Below are positions 18,456 through 26,116 of a DNA stretch of 64,000 bases, piece by piece (within the stretch, counting starts at the first letter, position 1; each line of letters starts with the position of its first letter). The DNA is from Roseivirga sp. BDSF3-8. Its GTDB lineage: Bacteria > Bacteroidota > Bacteroidia > Cytophagales > Cyclobacteriaceae. Where the stretch lies: positions 682,001-746,000 of the forward strand of contig NZ_JBGNFV010000001.1 in NCBI RefSeq assembly GCF_041449215.1. The letters run 5' to 3'. Below the pieces are notes generated by a model, which saw nothing but the letters and a program-made list of their open reading frames with translations, was not told the DNA's origin and made no database searches. The position numbers and the translations under genes were made by a program.

Positions 18456-19025
18456 ATGGTAAAGCATAAGGTTTTTATATCATTCCATCATGGCAAGGAT
18501 TCCGAAAAAGAAGGGGGCTCCTTATACCGGACAGCTTTTGAGAATCACTTCGGAAATATTTTTTCCACAATAGTCACTCAATCGATACATGATGGTGATA
18601 TAGATCCGGACCTCCCAGAGAAGAAGATCAAAGAGCTTATTTGTAAACATTATATTAAAGATACCAAGGTAACCATCGTCATGATAGGTCCCCACACCTA
18701 CGGACGCAAATATGTCGATTGGGAGATCAGTGCGTCTCTTCGATCTCACCCTGATGGCTACCCATCTGGTATTCTCGGCATTATACTTCCAGACCATAAG
18801 GATTTTTTGAAAGAGGATGTGGATCATTCCCTGCTTCCTCCCAGGCTGGCAGACAATCTTGCTACGGGCTTCGCCTCATTGCACCACTGGACTTTCGATC
18901 CATCAAAAATGGCTGAACATATAAACGGTGCAGTCCAAAAAAGGAAAACATTTTATTACGATGATTCAAGGCCCTTACTTAGCCATGACCTTGATACGAA
19001 AGAACGTGTAGACGCAAAGCCATAG
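18456..19025 (+). CDS. TIR-like (MTH538/DUF1863, ThsB-like) protein
   Basis: The 189-aa protein starts KHKVFISFHHGKD, the first strand and loop of the MTH538-type TIR-like fold. VTIVMIGPHTYGRKYVDWEIS near residues 73-93 follows, where the Glu after the Trp is at the usual catalytic or structural position. GILGIILPDHKDF is at about 105. This pattern resembles the ThsB subunit of Thoeris, which makes an NAD-derived signalling nucleotide after phage sensing. It is immediately followed by a SLOG protein, the fold that binds such nucleotides in ThsA. The assignment to the TIR-like fold is strong; the immune function is inferred from the pairing. Confidence 0.82.
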   Translation: MVKHKVFISFHHGKDSEKEGGSLYRTAFENHFGNIFSTIVTQSIHDGDIDPDLPEKKIKELICKHYIKDTKVTIVMIGPHTYGRKYVDWEISASLRSHPDGYPSGILGIILPDHKDFLKEDVDHSLLPPRLADNLATGFASLHHWTFDPSKMAEHINGAVQKRKTFYYDDSRPLLSHDLDTKERVDAKP

Positions 19026-19074
19026 TTGTGTAAATTGGCCACCTCAATCACCTAATAAATAACCTGTTACGTCA

Positions 19075-19983
19075 TTGTCAACCCAGGAAGATATAAACAT
19101 CTACAGGACATTCGTCAATAAGCAGATTGGGATAAGTATATCCTTTCCTGAAGCCGGAGAGTTACCTGAGACTGCCAACTGCGATCTTATATTGGCAAAG
19201 AAAAGAGAGATTGTCCGTTATCTGCAATATGCCGGTATTACCATCGGATTCGGAGGGGACTTCAGAAGCCAGGAGTCGGGAGGAATTACTCTTACCATGA
19301 TGAGTCAGCTCTCAGCTGACAATTCTCTGCAGAAATTTTATCAGCGAAATCTGATGGTGAATTATGTAGTTTGGCCAATATCCGTACTTGTCGCTTCACA
19401 TGACTACCAGGAGTTTCAAGGGAAACTGCATATCAGGCCTGTAAAGATGCCATCTGAGTTGATAGAAGATGCGGACCCAACGGAATTTATTTCTCCGGAC
19501 AATATTAACAATCGGTACTGTTGGGCCAGATCCCTTACTTCTATGCGGCAACAAATGGCAAGGCATATGGATAGCCGTATTGCTATGTATGGTAAGACCA
19601 GCAACTACAAAGGCTTTCACCCAGGGGTGGTAGAGGAAATATATTGGACAATGCGATACAGGAAGCCAGTATACCTACTGGGCTCATTTGGTGGTGTCAC
19701 CTCACATATAATCGAGGCGCTGCAAGGCGGCTCTCCCGAGGTTCTTACTGAAGAGTATCAGAGAAAGGACGTTAACAGGGCAAACTTAATTGATTATACT
19801 CGTCAAAAGATGGGGGATGACTTCGTGGGCCCCAATGACATTATATCATTTTTTAATGAAAAGGGGCTTGAAAGACTAAATAATGGCCTGAGTGTGGAAG
19901 AAAATGAGCATCTTATGCACACAAATCACGTAAGTGAAATGATAACCCTGATCATAAAAGGGCTTACCTATATTTATGGCTGA
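19075..19983 (+). CDS. Stand-alone SLOG-domain protein (nucleotide sensor candidate)
   Basis: The N-terminal half has a Rossmann-like pattern with LAKKREIVRYLQYAGITIGF followed by GGDFR near residues 60-64. The C-terminal half has the SLOG signature R-IAMYGKTSNYKGFHPGVVEEI followed by PVYLLGSFGG at about 195-204. SLOG domains bind nucleotides and recur with TIR domains in conflict systems. Unlike ThsA, there is no SIR2, Macro or membrane domain fused, and the 302 aa are mostly the sensor. The only plausible start is TTG 19075: the codons upstream run to a TAA at 19060 without ATG or GTG, and the first internal ATG would remove the GG motif. It overlaps the next gene as TGATG. Confidence 0.75.
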   Translation: MSTQEDINIYRTFVNKQIGISISFPEAGELPETANCDLILAKKREIVRYLQYAGITIGFGGDFRSQESGGITLTMMSQLSADNSLQKFYQRNLMVNYVVWPISVLVASHDYQEFQGKLHIRPVKMPSELIEDADPTEFISPDNINNRYCWARSLTSMRQQMARHMDSRIAMYGKTSNYKGFHPGVVEEIYWTMRYRKPVYLLGSFGGVTSHIIEALQGGSPEVLTEEYQRKDVNRANLIDYTRQKMGDDFVGPNDIISFFNEKGLERLNNGLSVEENEHLMHTNHVSEMITLIIKGLTYIYG

Positions 19984-20726
19984 TGGCTACATTTTTTTCA
20001 AGGGTCACGGAAGAGCTCACGTGGCAGGAAGGTGAAGAAGGGCTGGCTAAGCTTTACCTGCTTAAGGAAGGGGATGAAAGAAACCGTATTCTATTTACTA
20101 ATCAGCGGTTAATCGTATTCAGGCATGGCAAGTTATCTACCTATTCCCGCGCCAACCTGAGCCATATATCAATGGAACATAAAAAGTTGCTGGCACCGCT
20201 CATAGGCGGAGGTATAGCCGGCGGGCTTACTCTGTTTGCTATTTTTAAGGGTATTGCTGCCAGTTCATTGGCTATTATTATTCTGATCTTATGCTCATAC
20301 CTATTTTATCTGGGAATTAAAGGCTCACCTGCCTTACTGGTGCATCATGGTTTTGGACGGCAGATCAGTACAGACCTTATTCTGATACCCAATAAGTCCG
20401 AAGGGACCAATGGCTTTATTGGCTATGTGAACCGGCAGCTTATTATGCGCGAAGAGCAACCCCTCTACCTTAGCATTACGAATAAACAGTGGGAGTTACT
20501 TTTGAGTCAGGGCGGTCTGGTACCAAGTGATGATTACTTTACTCTTAGCAAGGAGCCTGAAAAAGAAAGCAGCCAGATACAGTTACGGCTTATACCCGAA
20601 AAACTGGAGAAAGAGGTGCGCTATGAAAAAAATAAAGACGGCACTATGGAATACCGTCTTTACAGTACGCTGGAGCGTCAAATGGTACGACTGCATCCCG
20701 AACCCGGGCAGCAGCCTGTCATCTAG
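19983..20726 (+). CDS. PH-like domain protein with a two-helix membrane hairpin
   Basis: This 247-aa protein is coupled to the SLOG gene (TGATG). The N-terminal region (NRILFTNQRLIVFRHGKLSTY) looks like a bacterial PH-type beta barrel. It is interrupted by a hydrophobic hairpin at about residues 73-110 (LIGGGIAGGLTLFAIF, then SLAIIILILCSYLFYLGI). The C-terminal half is soluble and charged. Operon position makes it a candidate membrane effector or anchor for the TIR-SLOG pair; nothing catalytic is visible. It converges on the aconitase gene with a 4-bp overlap. Confidence 0.7.
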   Translation: MATFFSRVTEELTWQEGEEGLAKLYLLKEGDERNRILFTNQRLIVFRHGKLSTYSRANLSHISMEHKKLLAPLIGGGIAGGLTLFAIFKGIAASSLAIIILILCSYLFYLGIKGSPALLVHHGFGRQISTDLILIPNKSEGTNGFIGYVNRQLIMREEQPLYLSITNKQWELLLSQGGLVPSDDYFTLSKEPEKESSQIQLRLIPEKLEKEVRYEKNKDGTMEYRLYSTLERQMVRLHPEPGQQPVI

Positions 20727-22687
20727 TTGTCTGCGTTTTTCTTGATACGGAAATAGTTTATCACTCCTCCGGCGAGAATCACATCTACCTGCCGGTCACT
20801 AAGGGTGTAGGTCATTTCGTACTCCTCATCATTAGAAGTATTCTTAACGGTGACATTCTTCCTTTCTTTCAGGCTCTCACGCATATTCTCAAGCACCAGT
20901 GTGTCTCCCTGATTTATCTTATTAAAGTCATCTGCATTTACAAACTCCAATGGTACTATGCCAAAGTTAATCAGGTTTTGCCAGCCGATCCGTGCGTAGC
21001 TCTTAGCTAAAACAGCTACCTGACCCAAATAACGGGGCGCAAGTGCTGCATGCTCACGGCTGGAACCCTGAGCGTAATTTTCGCCGGCTACAACTACATG
21101 ACCCCCCTCCTTCTCCTGAGCTTCCTTAGCCCGGTCATGAAAGCTTTCGTCAATAATGGAAAAGGAGTACCGGCTGATGGCAGGAATATTTGAACGGAAT
21201 GGCAGTACCTCTGCCCCTGCTCTCAAAATTTCATCTGTGCTGATGTTATCCTCCATTTTCAAGAGAACAGGCAACTTGTATTTATCTTTGAGCCCGTCAA
21301 ATTCAGGAAGGCTCTTTATGTTAGGCCCCTTTTCCAGTTTCACATTTTTCCCATTAGGGCCAATAAGCATCTTTTCATTAATAATGACCTCGGCTGGAGG
21401 GCTGTATACCGGGTATTTGATGTTAAATTGCTTCTCCAGATCCCTGGGATCGGTTATTTTACCGGTTAGTGCAGCAGCCGCGGCTGTTTCGGGAGAGCAA
21501 AGGTATACCTGGTCATCAAGGGTACCCGACCGGCCGGGGAAGTTACGGGGCATGGTTCTGAGGCTGATTTTCCCGGAGGCTGGGGCCTGTCCCATACCGA
21601 TACATCCCATACAGCCTGCCTGGTGGAACCTGGCCCCTGCATGTATGAGGTTTTTCATAGCTCCATTAGCAGAAAGGTTTTCAATGATCTGGCGGGAAGT
21701 GGGATTAATATCAAACGAGACATCCGGATTGATCTCCTGGTCTTTTACAATTTCACTGACAATCCAGAAATCACGATAGCCGGGATTAGCCGAAGATCCG
21801 ATAACCACCTGGTGAACGTCTTTTCCTTCTACCTCACGCACTGTCTTTACTTTACCAGGGCTGCTGGGTAATGCGATCATGGGCACAAGGTCATCAAGTA
21901 CGATCTCATCATGTTCATCATATTCTGCCCCCTCATCAGGTAACAGCTCAACAAACTCATCACCACGCTGCTGGGCATCCATAAAGGCTTTTACCTTATT
22001 ATCAGCTGGGAAGACAGTGGTTGTTGCTCCTAATTCAGTACCCATATTGGCAATTACATGCCGGTCCATAGCATCTAGATTTTCCAGCCCGGGTCCATAA
22101 TACTCTACAATCATACCACGGCAGCCTTTTACATCGTACCTCCGCAGCATTTCGAGCACCACATCTTTGGCGCTAACCCATGCCGGTAATTTACCCGTGA
22201 GCTTTACTCCCAGTACTTTGGGCATTTTAAAATAAAGTGGCTCTCCGGCAATTGAAAAGGCCACATCGAGCCCACCGGCGCCCAGTGCCAGCATACCCAG
22301 GGAACCGGCTGCTGGCGTATGGCTATCTGAACCAACCAGGGTCTTACCAGGGACACCAAATCGCTCCATGTGAACGGGGTGGCTTACCCCATTACCTGGC
22401 CGGCTAAACCATAGTCCGAATTTTTGAGCGGCGGATCTCAAAAACACATGATCGTCGGCATTCTTAAAGTCTGTCTGCAGGAGGTTATGATCTACGTATT
22501 GTACAGACTTCTCTGTTTTAATCTTCTCAAGTTTCATAGCCTCGAGTTCCAGCATGACCAGGGTACCTGTAGCATCCTGGGTTAAGGTCTGGTCTATCTT
22601 GATACCGATCTCTTTACCGGGTTCCATCTCTCCCTCTATCAGGTGTGAGGCGATTAGCTTTTGTGCAACGTTCTGTGGTTTTGCCAT
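20723..22687 (-). CDS. Aconitate hydratase (single-chain, about 650 aa type)
   Basis: This enzyme interconverts citrate and isocitrate in the TCA cycle. VGSDSHTPAAGSLGMLALGAGGLD at about residues 116-139 and AGCMGCIGMGQAPASGK near 356 hold substrate and 4Fe-4S ligands. The swivel domain with AQGSSREHAALAPRYLG near 546 is at the C-terminus. At 654 aa it belongs to the shorter Aquifex-like aconitase group rather than the 900-aa AcnA. The gene stands alone, and its 3' end overlaps the convergent PH-like gene by 4 bp. It lies outside the accessory operon by orientation. Confidence 0.93.
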   Translation of the reverse strand: MAKPQNVAQKLIASHLIEGEMEPGKEIGIKIDQTLTQDATGTLVMLELEAMKLEKIKTEKSVQYVDHNLLQTDFKNADDHVFLRSAAQKFGLWFSRPGNGVSHPVHMERFGVPGKTLVGSDSHTPAAGSLGMLALGAGGLDVAFSIAGEPLYFKMPKVLGVKLTGKLPAWVSAKDVVLEMLRRYDVKGCRGMIVEYYGPGLENLDAMDRHVIANMGTELGATTTVFPADNKVKAFMDAQQRGDEFVELLPDEGAEYDEHDEIVLDDLVPMIALPSSPGKVKTVREVEGKDVHQVVIGSSANPGYRDFWIVSEIVKDQEINPDVSFDINPTSRQIIENLSANGAMKNLIHAGARFHQAGCMGCIGMGQAPASGKISLRTMPRNFPGRSGTLDDQVYLCSPETAAAAALTGKITDPRDLEKQFNIKYPVYSPPAEVIINEKMLIGPNGKNVKLEKGPNIKSLPEFDGLKDKYKLPVLLKMEDNISTDEILRAGAEVLPFRSNIPAISRYSFSIIDESFHDRAKEAQEKEGGHVVVAGENYAQGSSREHAALAPRYLGQVAVLAKSYARIGWQNLINFGIVPLEFVNADDFNKINQGDTLVLENMRESLKERKNVTVKNTSNDEEYEMTYTLSDRQVDVILAGGVINYFRIKKNADN

Positions 22688-22850
22688 TAGTTTTCTGCGA
22701 ATTGATTAGGTAAAAGGTGTGCTATAAATAGAGTAGCTAATAAAATCAACCAATGGCTTTCCTGTTTGTTAGTGAGGGTGAGTTAAAATGCCGAATAAGT
22801 CGACTAACCCCATACCGGTTATGAAATCCGGTTATTTGATAGTGTTTATG

Positions 22851-22858
22851 TATATTTG
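22851..22858 (+). promoter_or_regulatory. -7 promoter element before the plsB-like gene
   Basis: TATATTTG matches TAnnTTTG exactly, 24 bp before the ATG at 22883. A TTG lies closer than the usual -33 spacing, so the upstream half is uncertain. Confidence 0.5.
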
Positions 22859-22882
22859 TCCGCTTTACCGAAAGGTCACTGA

Positions 22883-24574
22883 ATGAAACCAGAAGTCCCG
22901 ATACATACTAAAAAAAAGTACACGCCTATTCTACCGGGCCCCCGTGAGTGGCCGGTTGTAAAGATGGCCCGTAATCGTGAGGCTTTTATAGAGGAGGTAA
23001 TCGGAGAGGCTATTGAACGGGTAAAAGAGGTTAGAGGCAATAACGGTACCCTGGTAGAAGAACTGGAAAACGTAATGTACCTGGAAAAGCTCCGAATCAA
23101 GCAGAATCCATGGAATGTGGATCCTGAGGACGAGCACTCTTTCTGGTCCAGTATAAAGACCCGCCTGGTATCTTACTCTACCGATCCGGAAGAACAACTC
23201 GACTTACCTGAAGAACTGCTAAGGGAGATTATTTCCAGATACTCTCACGAAATCGCAGGGGATTTCAGGCCAAGTTACTACCGGTTTACCCGGTCTATGG
23301 TAACATTTGGCTTTGCCCGCCTTCTCAATGCCAGCCGTATTAAGAAATTTGGCGCTATCTGGAGCCGCGAGCTTACGCTGCAGGACAAGATCCATATTAC
23401 GGGAGAAACCGAGCACCTGAGAAAACTGGCAAAGATAGGCACCATTGTGATGGTACCGACACACTTTAGTAACCTGGATTCTATACTTATAGGCTGGGTA
23501 ATACATGCGATGGGCCTACCTCCATTTATCTATGGCGCAGGCCTGAACCTGTTTAACATCGGCATCTTCTCCTACTTCATGAATAGCCTGGGGGCGTATA
23601 AGGTAGACCGCCGAAAAAAAAATATGGTATACCTGGAAACGCTGAAAACCTATGCTAACCTGGCTCTACGCAAGGGGTGTCATAGCCTGTTTTTTCCGGG
23701 AGGTACGCGAAGCCGGAGCGGCAAAATAGAAAACCGCCTTAAAATGGGCCTACTGGGGTCTGCCATGGAGGCCCAGCGAATCCTATACCAGCAAAAGCCG
23801 GAGGGCAAATCACATAAGCTTTTTGTAGTGCCTGTGGTGCTGAATTATCACTTCGTACTGGAAGCTCCCGGTCTGATAAATCAGTACCTGCAGCAGAAGG
23901 GTCAGGAGCGCTACTATGTTGAAAATGACAAGTTCTCCACATCAGCAGGCATCCTTAAGTTCCTTGTAAAATTCTTTACCAAGGGTAGCGATATCTCGGT
24001 ATCTATAGGAAAACCTATGGACCTGATGGGTAATTATGTAAACGAAGAAGGTGTAAGTATCAGCCGCGATGGCAGACAGGTAAACATGCGCGACTATTTC
24101 CGTAATGCCGGAAAGATTACGGAAAACAAACAGCGCGAAGAGCAGTACACACGGATGCTTGCCGAGCGGATCGTGGAAGAATATCACCGCATCAACCGTG
24201 TATTCAGCAGCCACCTGGTGGCTTTTACTGCCTATGAGATCCTGCGGAAAAGACATTACAAACTTGATCTGTTTAGCCTGCTCAGATTACCTGAAGAAGA
24301 GCAGGTGATACCTTATGATCACTTCAAAGAGGTATTCGAAAGACTTCTGCAAAGGGTGTATGTGCTGTATGAAAAAGGCAAGGTGGACCTGGCTCCGCAT
24401 ATGACCAGGGAAGTTGACGAAATCATTAAACATGGTCTTGAAAACGTGGGCATGTACCATGCTAACCGCACCTTATACCGCAATAAGAACGGAGACATTC
24501 TGAGCGACGACCTGAATAAATTATTTTACTACCGAAACCGTATGGATGGTTATGACCTCGAAAAGTATGTCTAG
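22883..24574 (+). CDS. PlsB-like glycerol-3-phosphate acyltransferase
   Basis: PlsC/PlsB-superfamily acyltransferases put the first acyl chain on glycerol-3-phosphate. The catalytic HX4D motif is THFSNLDSILIG near residue 194, block II is GAYKVDRRKK near 239, and block III FFPGGTRSRSGKIE near 272 is also present. At 563 aa it is longer than PlsC and shorter than E. coli PlsB. The next gene is gpsA, which makes the glycerol-3-phosphate substrate; the two overlap by 8 bp. The pairing supports a GPAT role over a lysophosphatidate acyltransferase. Confidence 0.85.
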   Translation: MKPEVPIHTKKKYTPILPGPREWPVVKMARNREAFIEEVIGEAIERVKEVRGNNGTLVEELENVMYLEKLRIKQNPWNVDPEDEHSFWSSIKTRLVSYSTDPEEQLDLPEELLREIISRYSHEIAGDFRPSYYRFTRSMVTFGFARLLNASRIKKFGAIWSRELTLQDKIHITGETEHLRKLAKIGTIVMVPTHFSNLDSILIGWVIHAMGLPPFIYGAGLNLFNIGIFSYFMNSLGAYKVDRRKKNMVYLETLKTYANLALRKGCHSLFFPGGTRSRSGKIENRLKMGLLGSAMEAQRILYQQKPEGKSHKLFVVPVVLNYHFVLEAPGLINQYLQQKGQERYYVENDKFSTSAGILKFLVKFFTKGSDISVSIGKPMDLMGNYVNEEGVSISRDGRQVNMRDYFRNAGKITENKQREEQYTRMLAERIVEEYHRINRVFSSHLVAFTAYEILRKRHYKLDLFSLLRLPEEEQVIPYDHFKEVFERLLQRVYVLYEKGKVDLAPHMTREVDEIIKHGLENVGMYHANRTLYRNKNGDILSDDLNKLFYYRNRMDGYDLEKYV

Positions 24575-25604
24575 ACCAATAGGCGTAATAGGAGCGGGCA
24601 GTTTCGGTGCAGCAGTCACCAATTTGCTTTCAAAGAACAGTGATGTCCTTATCTACGCCCGCCGCCAGGAAGTAGTGGATGAGGTTAATGAAACGCATAA
24701 GCTTGGGAGCCACGATTTTAATGAACGAGTAAAGGCTACAAATGACCTTGCCTACCTGGCAGAACAGTGCCATATTATATTTCCTGTAGTACCTAGTTCT
24801 AATTTCCGGCAGATGATACGGGACCTCTCTCCGTATCTTTACCCCTACCATATGCTGATACACGGCACCAAAGGACTGGATTTGCTGCTGCCGGAAGGAA
24901 AGTCACTGGATGACCTGGAGTCACTGGAGCGGGAGTGCGTAAAAACAATGAGCGAAGTTATCCGTGAGGAAACGGTGGTTGTACGTATTGGATGCATGGC
25001 AGGCCCAAATCTGGCGAAGGAATTAGCCCATAACCAGCCCGCCGCCACGGTGGTAGCCAGCCAGTTTCGTGAAGTGATTCATGAAGGGCAGCGGCTACTA
25101 CGAAATGAACGTTTCCAGGTGTACGGGAGCACAGACCTGATAGGGGTAGAACTGTGTGGTGTACTGAAAAATATTATTGCTATAGCCTCAGGGGCTGTAA
25201 GTGGCATGGGACTCGGAGAAAACGCCAGGTCTCTGCTGATAAGCCGTGGTATGGTGGAAATGATCTATCTGGGGCGCGCCTTCGGGGGGAATACGCAGGC
25301 ATTTATCGGGTTAGCTGGAGTGGGTGATCTGGTAGCTACCTGTACCAGTAACCTAAGTCGTAATTTTACAGTAGGTTACCGCCTTGCTCAGGGAGAGTCG
25401 CTGGATGAGGTATTGAATACGATGAGCGAAACGGCTGAGGGTATACAGACGGTAAGAACGGTAAAAAAACTGATTGAGTCCATTGGTATGAGAGCACCCA
25501 TTACGGAAACACTTTATAAAGTGCTATTCGAAGGGCTTACGGTGACGGAAGGACTGCAATATCTGATGAAGTATCCTTTTAATGTGGATATCGACTTCCT
25601 GTAA
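24567..25604 (+). CDS. gpsA: Glycerol-3-phosphate dehydrogenase (NAD(P)+)
   Basis: GpsA reduces dihydroxyacetone phosphate to sn-glycerol-3-phosphate for phospholipid synthesis. GVIGAGSFGAAVTNLL at residues 6-21 is the Rossmann motif. GPNLAKELA is near 145, the catalytic Lys lies in ELCGVLKNIIAIASGAVSGM near 195, and GLAGVGDLVATCTS is near 250. The frame is open from ATG 24546, but ATG 24567 gives MSRPIGVIGAG and the usual length of about 345 aa, so I use it. It overlaps the upstream acyltransferase by 8 bp. A terminator lies just downstream. Confidence 0.93.
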   Translation: MSRPIGVIGAGSFGAAVTNLLSKNSDVLIYARRQEVVDEVNETHKLGSHDFNERVKATNDLAYLAEQCHIIFPVVPSSNFRQMIRDLSPYLYPYHMLIHGTKGLDLLLPEGKSLDDLESLERECVKTMSEVIREETVVVRIGCMAGPNLAKELAHNQPAATVVASQFREVIHEGQRLLRNERFQVYGSTDLIGVELCGVLKNIIAIASGAVSGMGLGENARSLLISRGMVEMIYLGRAFGGNTQAFIGLAGVGDLVATCTSNLSRNFTVGYRLAQGESLDEVLNTMSETAEGIQTVRTVKKLIESIGMRAPITETLYKVLFEGLTVTEGLQYLMKYPFNVDIDFL

Positions 25605-25609
25605 ATGAA

Positions 25610-25631
25610 AAATCCGCCTTCCGGCGGATTT
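25610..25631 (+). terminator. Terminator after gpsA, possibly bidirectional
   Basis: AAATCCGCC pairs with GGCGGATTT over the 4-nt loop TTCC. It lies between gpsA and the minus-strand 39-aa ORF and can serve both. Confidence 0.75.
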
Positions 25632-25644
25632 GATTAACAAAGTA

Positions 25645-25764
25645 TTATCGGTTATTCTTAACCCTGACAGGCACCGGCACAGGTTGCTTATCAAAAATGG
25701 TTGAGGCAAGTTTTTCAATCAAAGATTTGATTGATGCTACTGTATATTCAATCTGCTTATTCAT
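25645..25764 (-). CDS. Candidate 39-aa small protein
   Basis: I translated this from the sequence: it starts MNKQIEYTVASIKSLIEKLA and ends KQPVPVPVRVKNNR before TAA. The N-terminal part is an amphipathic helix and the end is a Val-Pro-rich basic tail. It is too short for ordinary gene callers. It is bounded downstream by the gpsA terminator and upstream by a perfect hairpin at 25783-25806, which favours a real small transcript. I do not recognise the family; chance coding is possible. Confidence 0.4.
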   Translation of the reverse strand: MNKQIEYTVASIKSLIEKLASTIFDKQPVPVPVRVKNNR

Positions 25765-25782
25765 GCCAACTCTATATTTTCA

Positions 25783-25806
25783 GAAAGTATTCAAGCAAAT
25801 ACTTTC
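25783..25806 (-). repeat. Perfect 9-bp inverted repeat upstream of the small ORF
   Basis: GAAAGTATT and AATACTTTC flank a 6-nt loop, 19 bp before the 39-aa ORF start on the minus strand. It could be a leader hairpin or operator. Confidence 0.55.
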
Positions 25807-26116
25807 CTGTCTGTAAATCTATTTATCAGAATTCTCCCGAAATGAATTAAAAATTAGTTTGTCCCAATTCTCAGTTTGTCGAGAGACATTCTATCAATGT
25901 AACGAAATTTTTGCTTGATGGTGTTCATTACTTTAAAATACTCAGCAAAAACGATGCAAGTTTTTAATAGCATGCGTAATATTTTTTAAATCTGCACACC
26001 GTTAATAAAGGCTAATCCCTTATTTTTATACTTTAAACCGGTACAATTTTTTTAGACTGCAAGTTACCTGCGTACTAAGCCAGGTTTTTTTCACGTACTA
26101 TAACTTACTGTTTTTT
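25807..26116. other. AT-rich gap, no gene seen
   Basis: I find no credible ORF here. It should contain the promoters of the divergent 39-aa ORF and the Omp85-like gene. TATACTTTA near 26025 is only a near-match to the -7 consensus. Confidence 0.4.

Noticed and set aside
25524-25718. Minus-strand 64-aa frame
   Set aside because: Overlaps the end of gpsA and the terminator. The 39-aa frame at 25645-25764 is better bounded by the leader hairpin and terminator.
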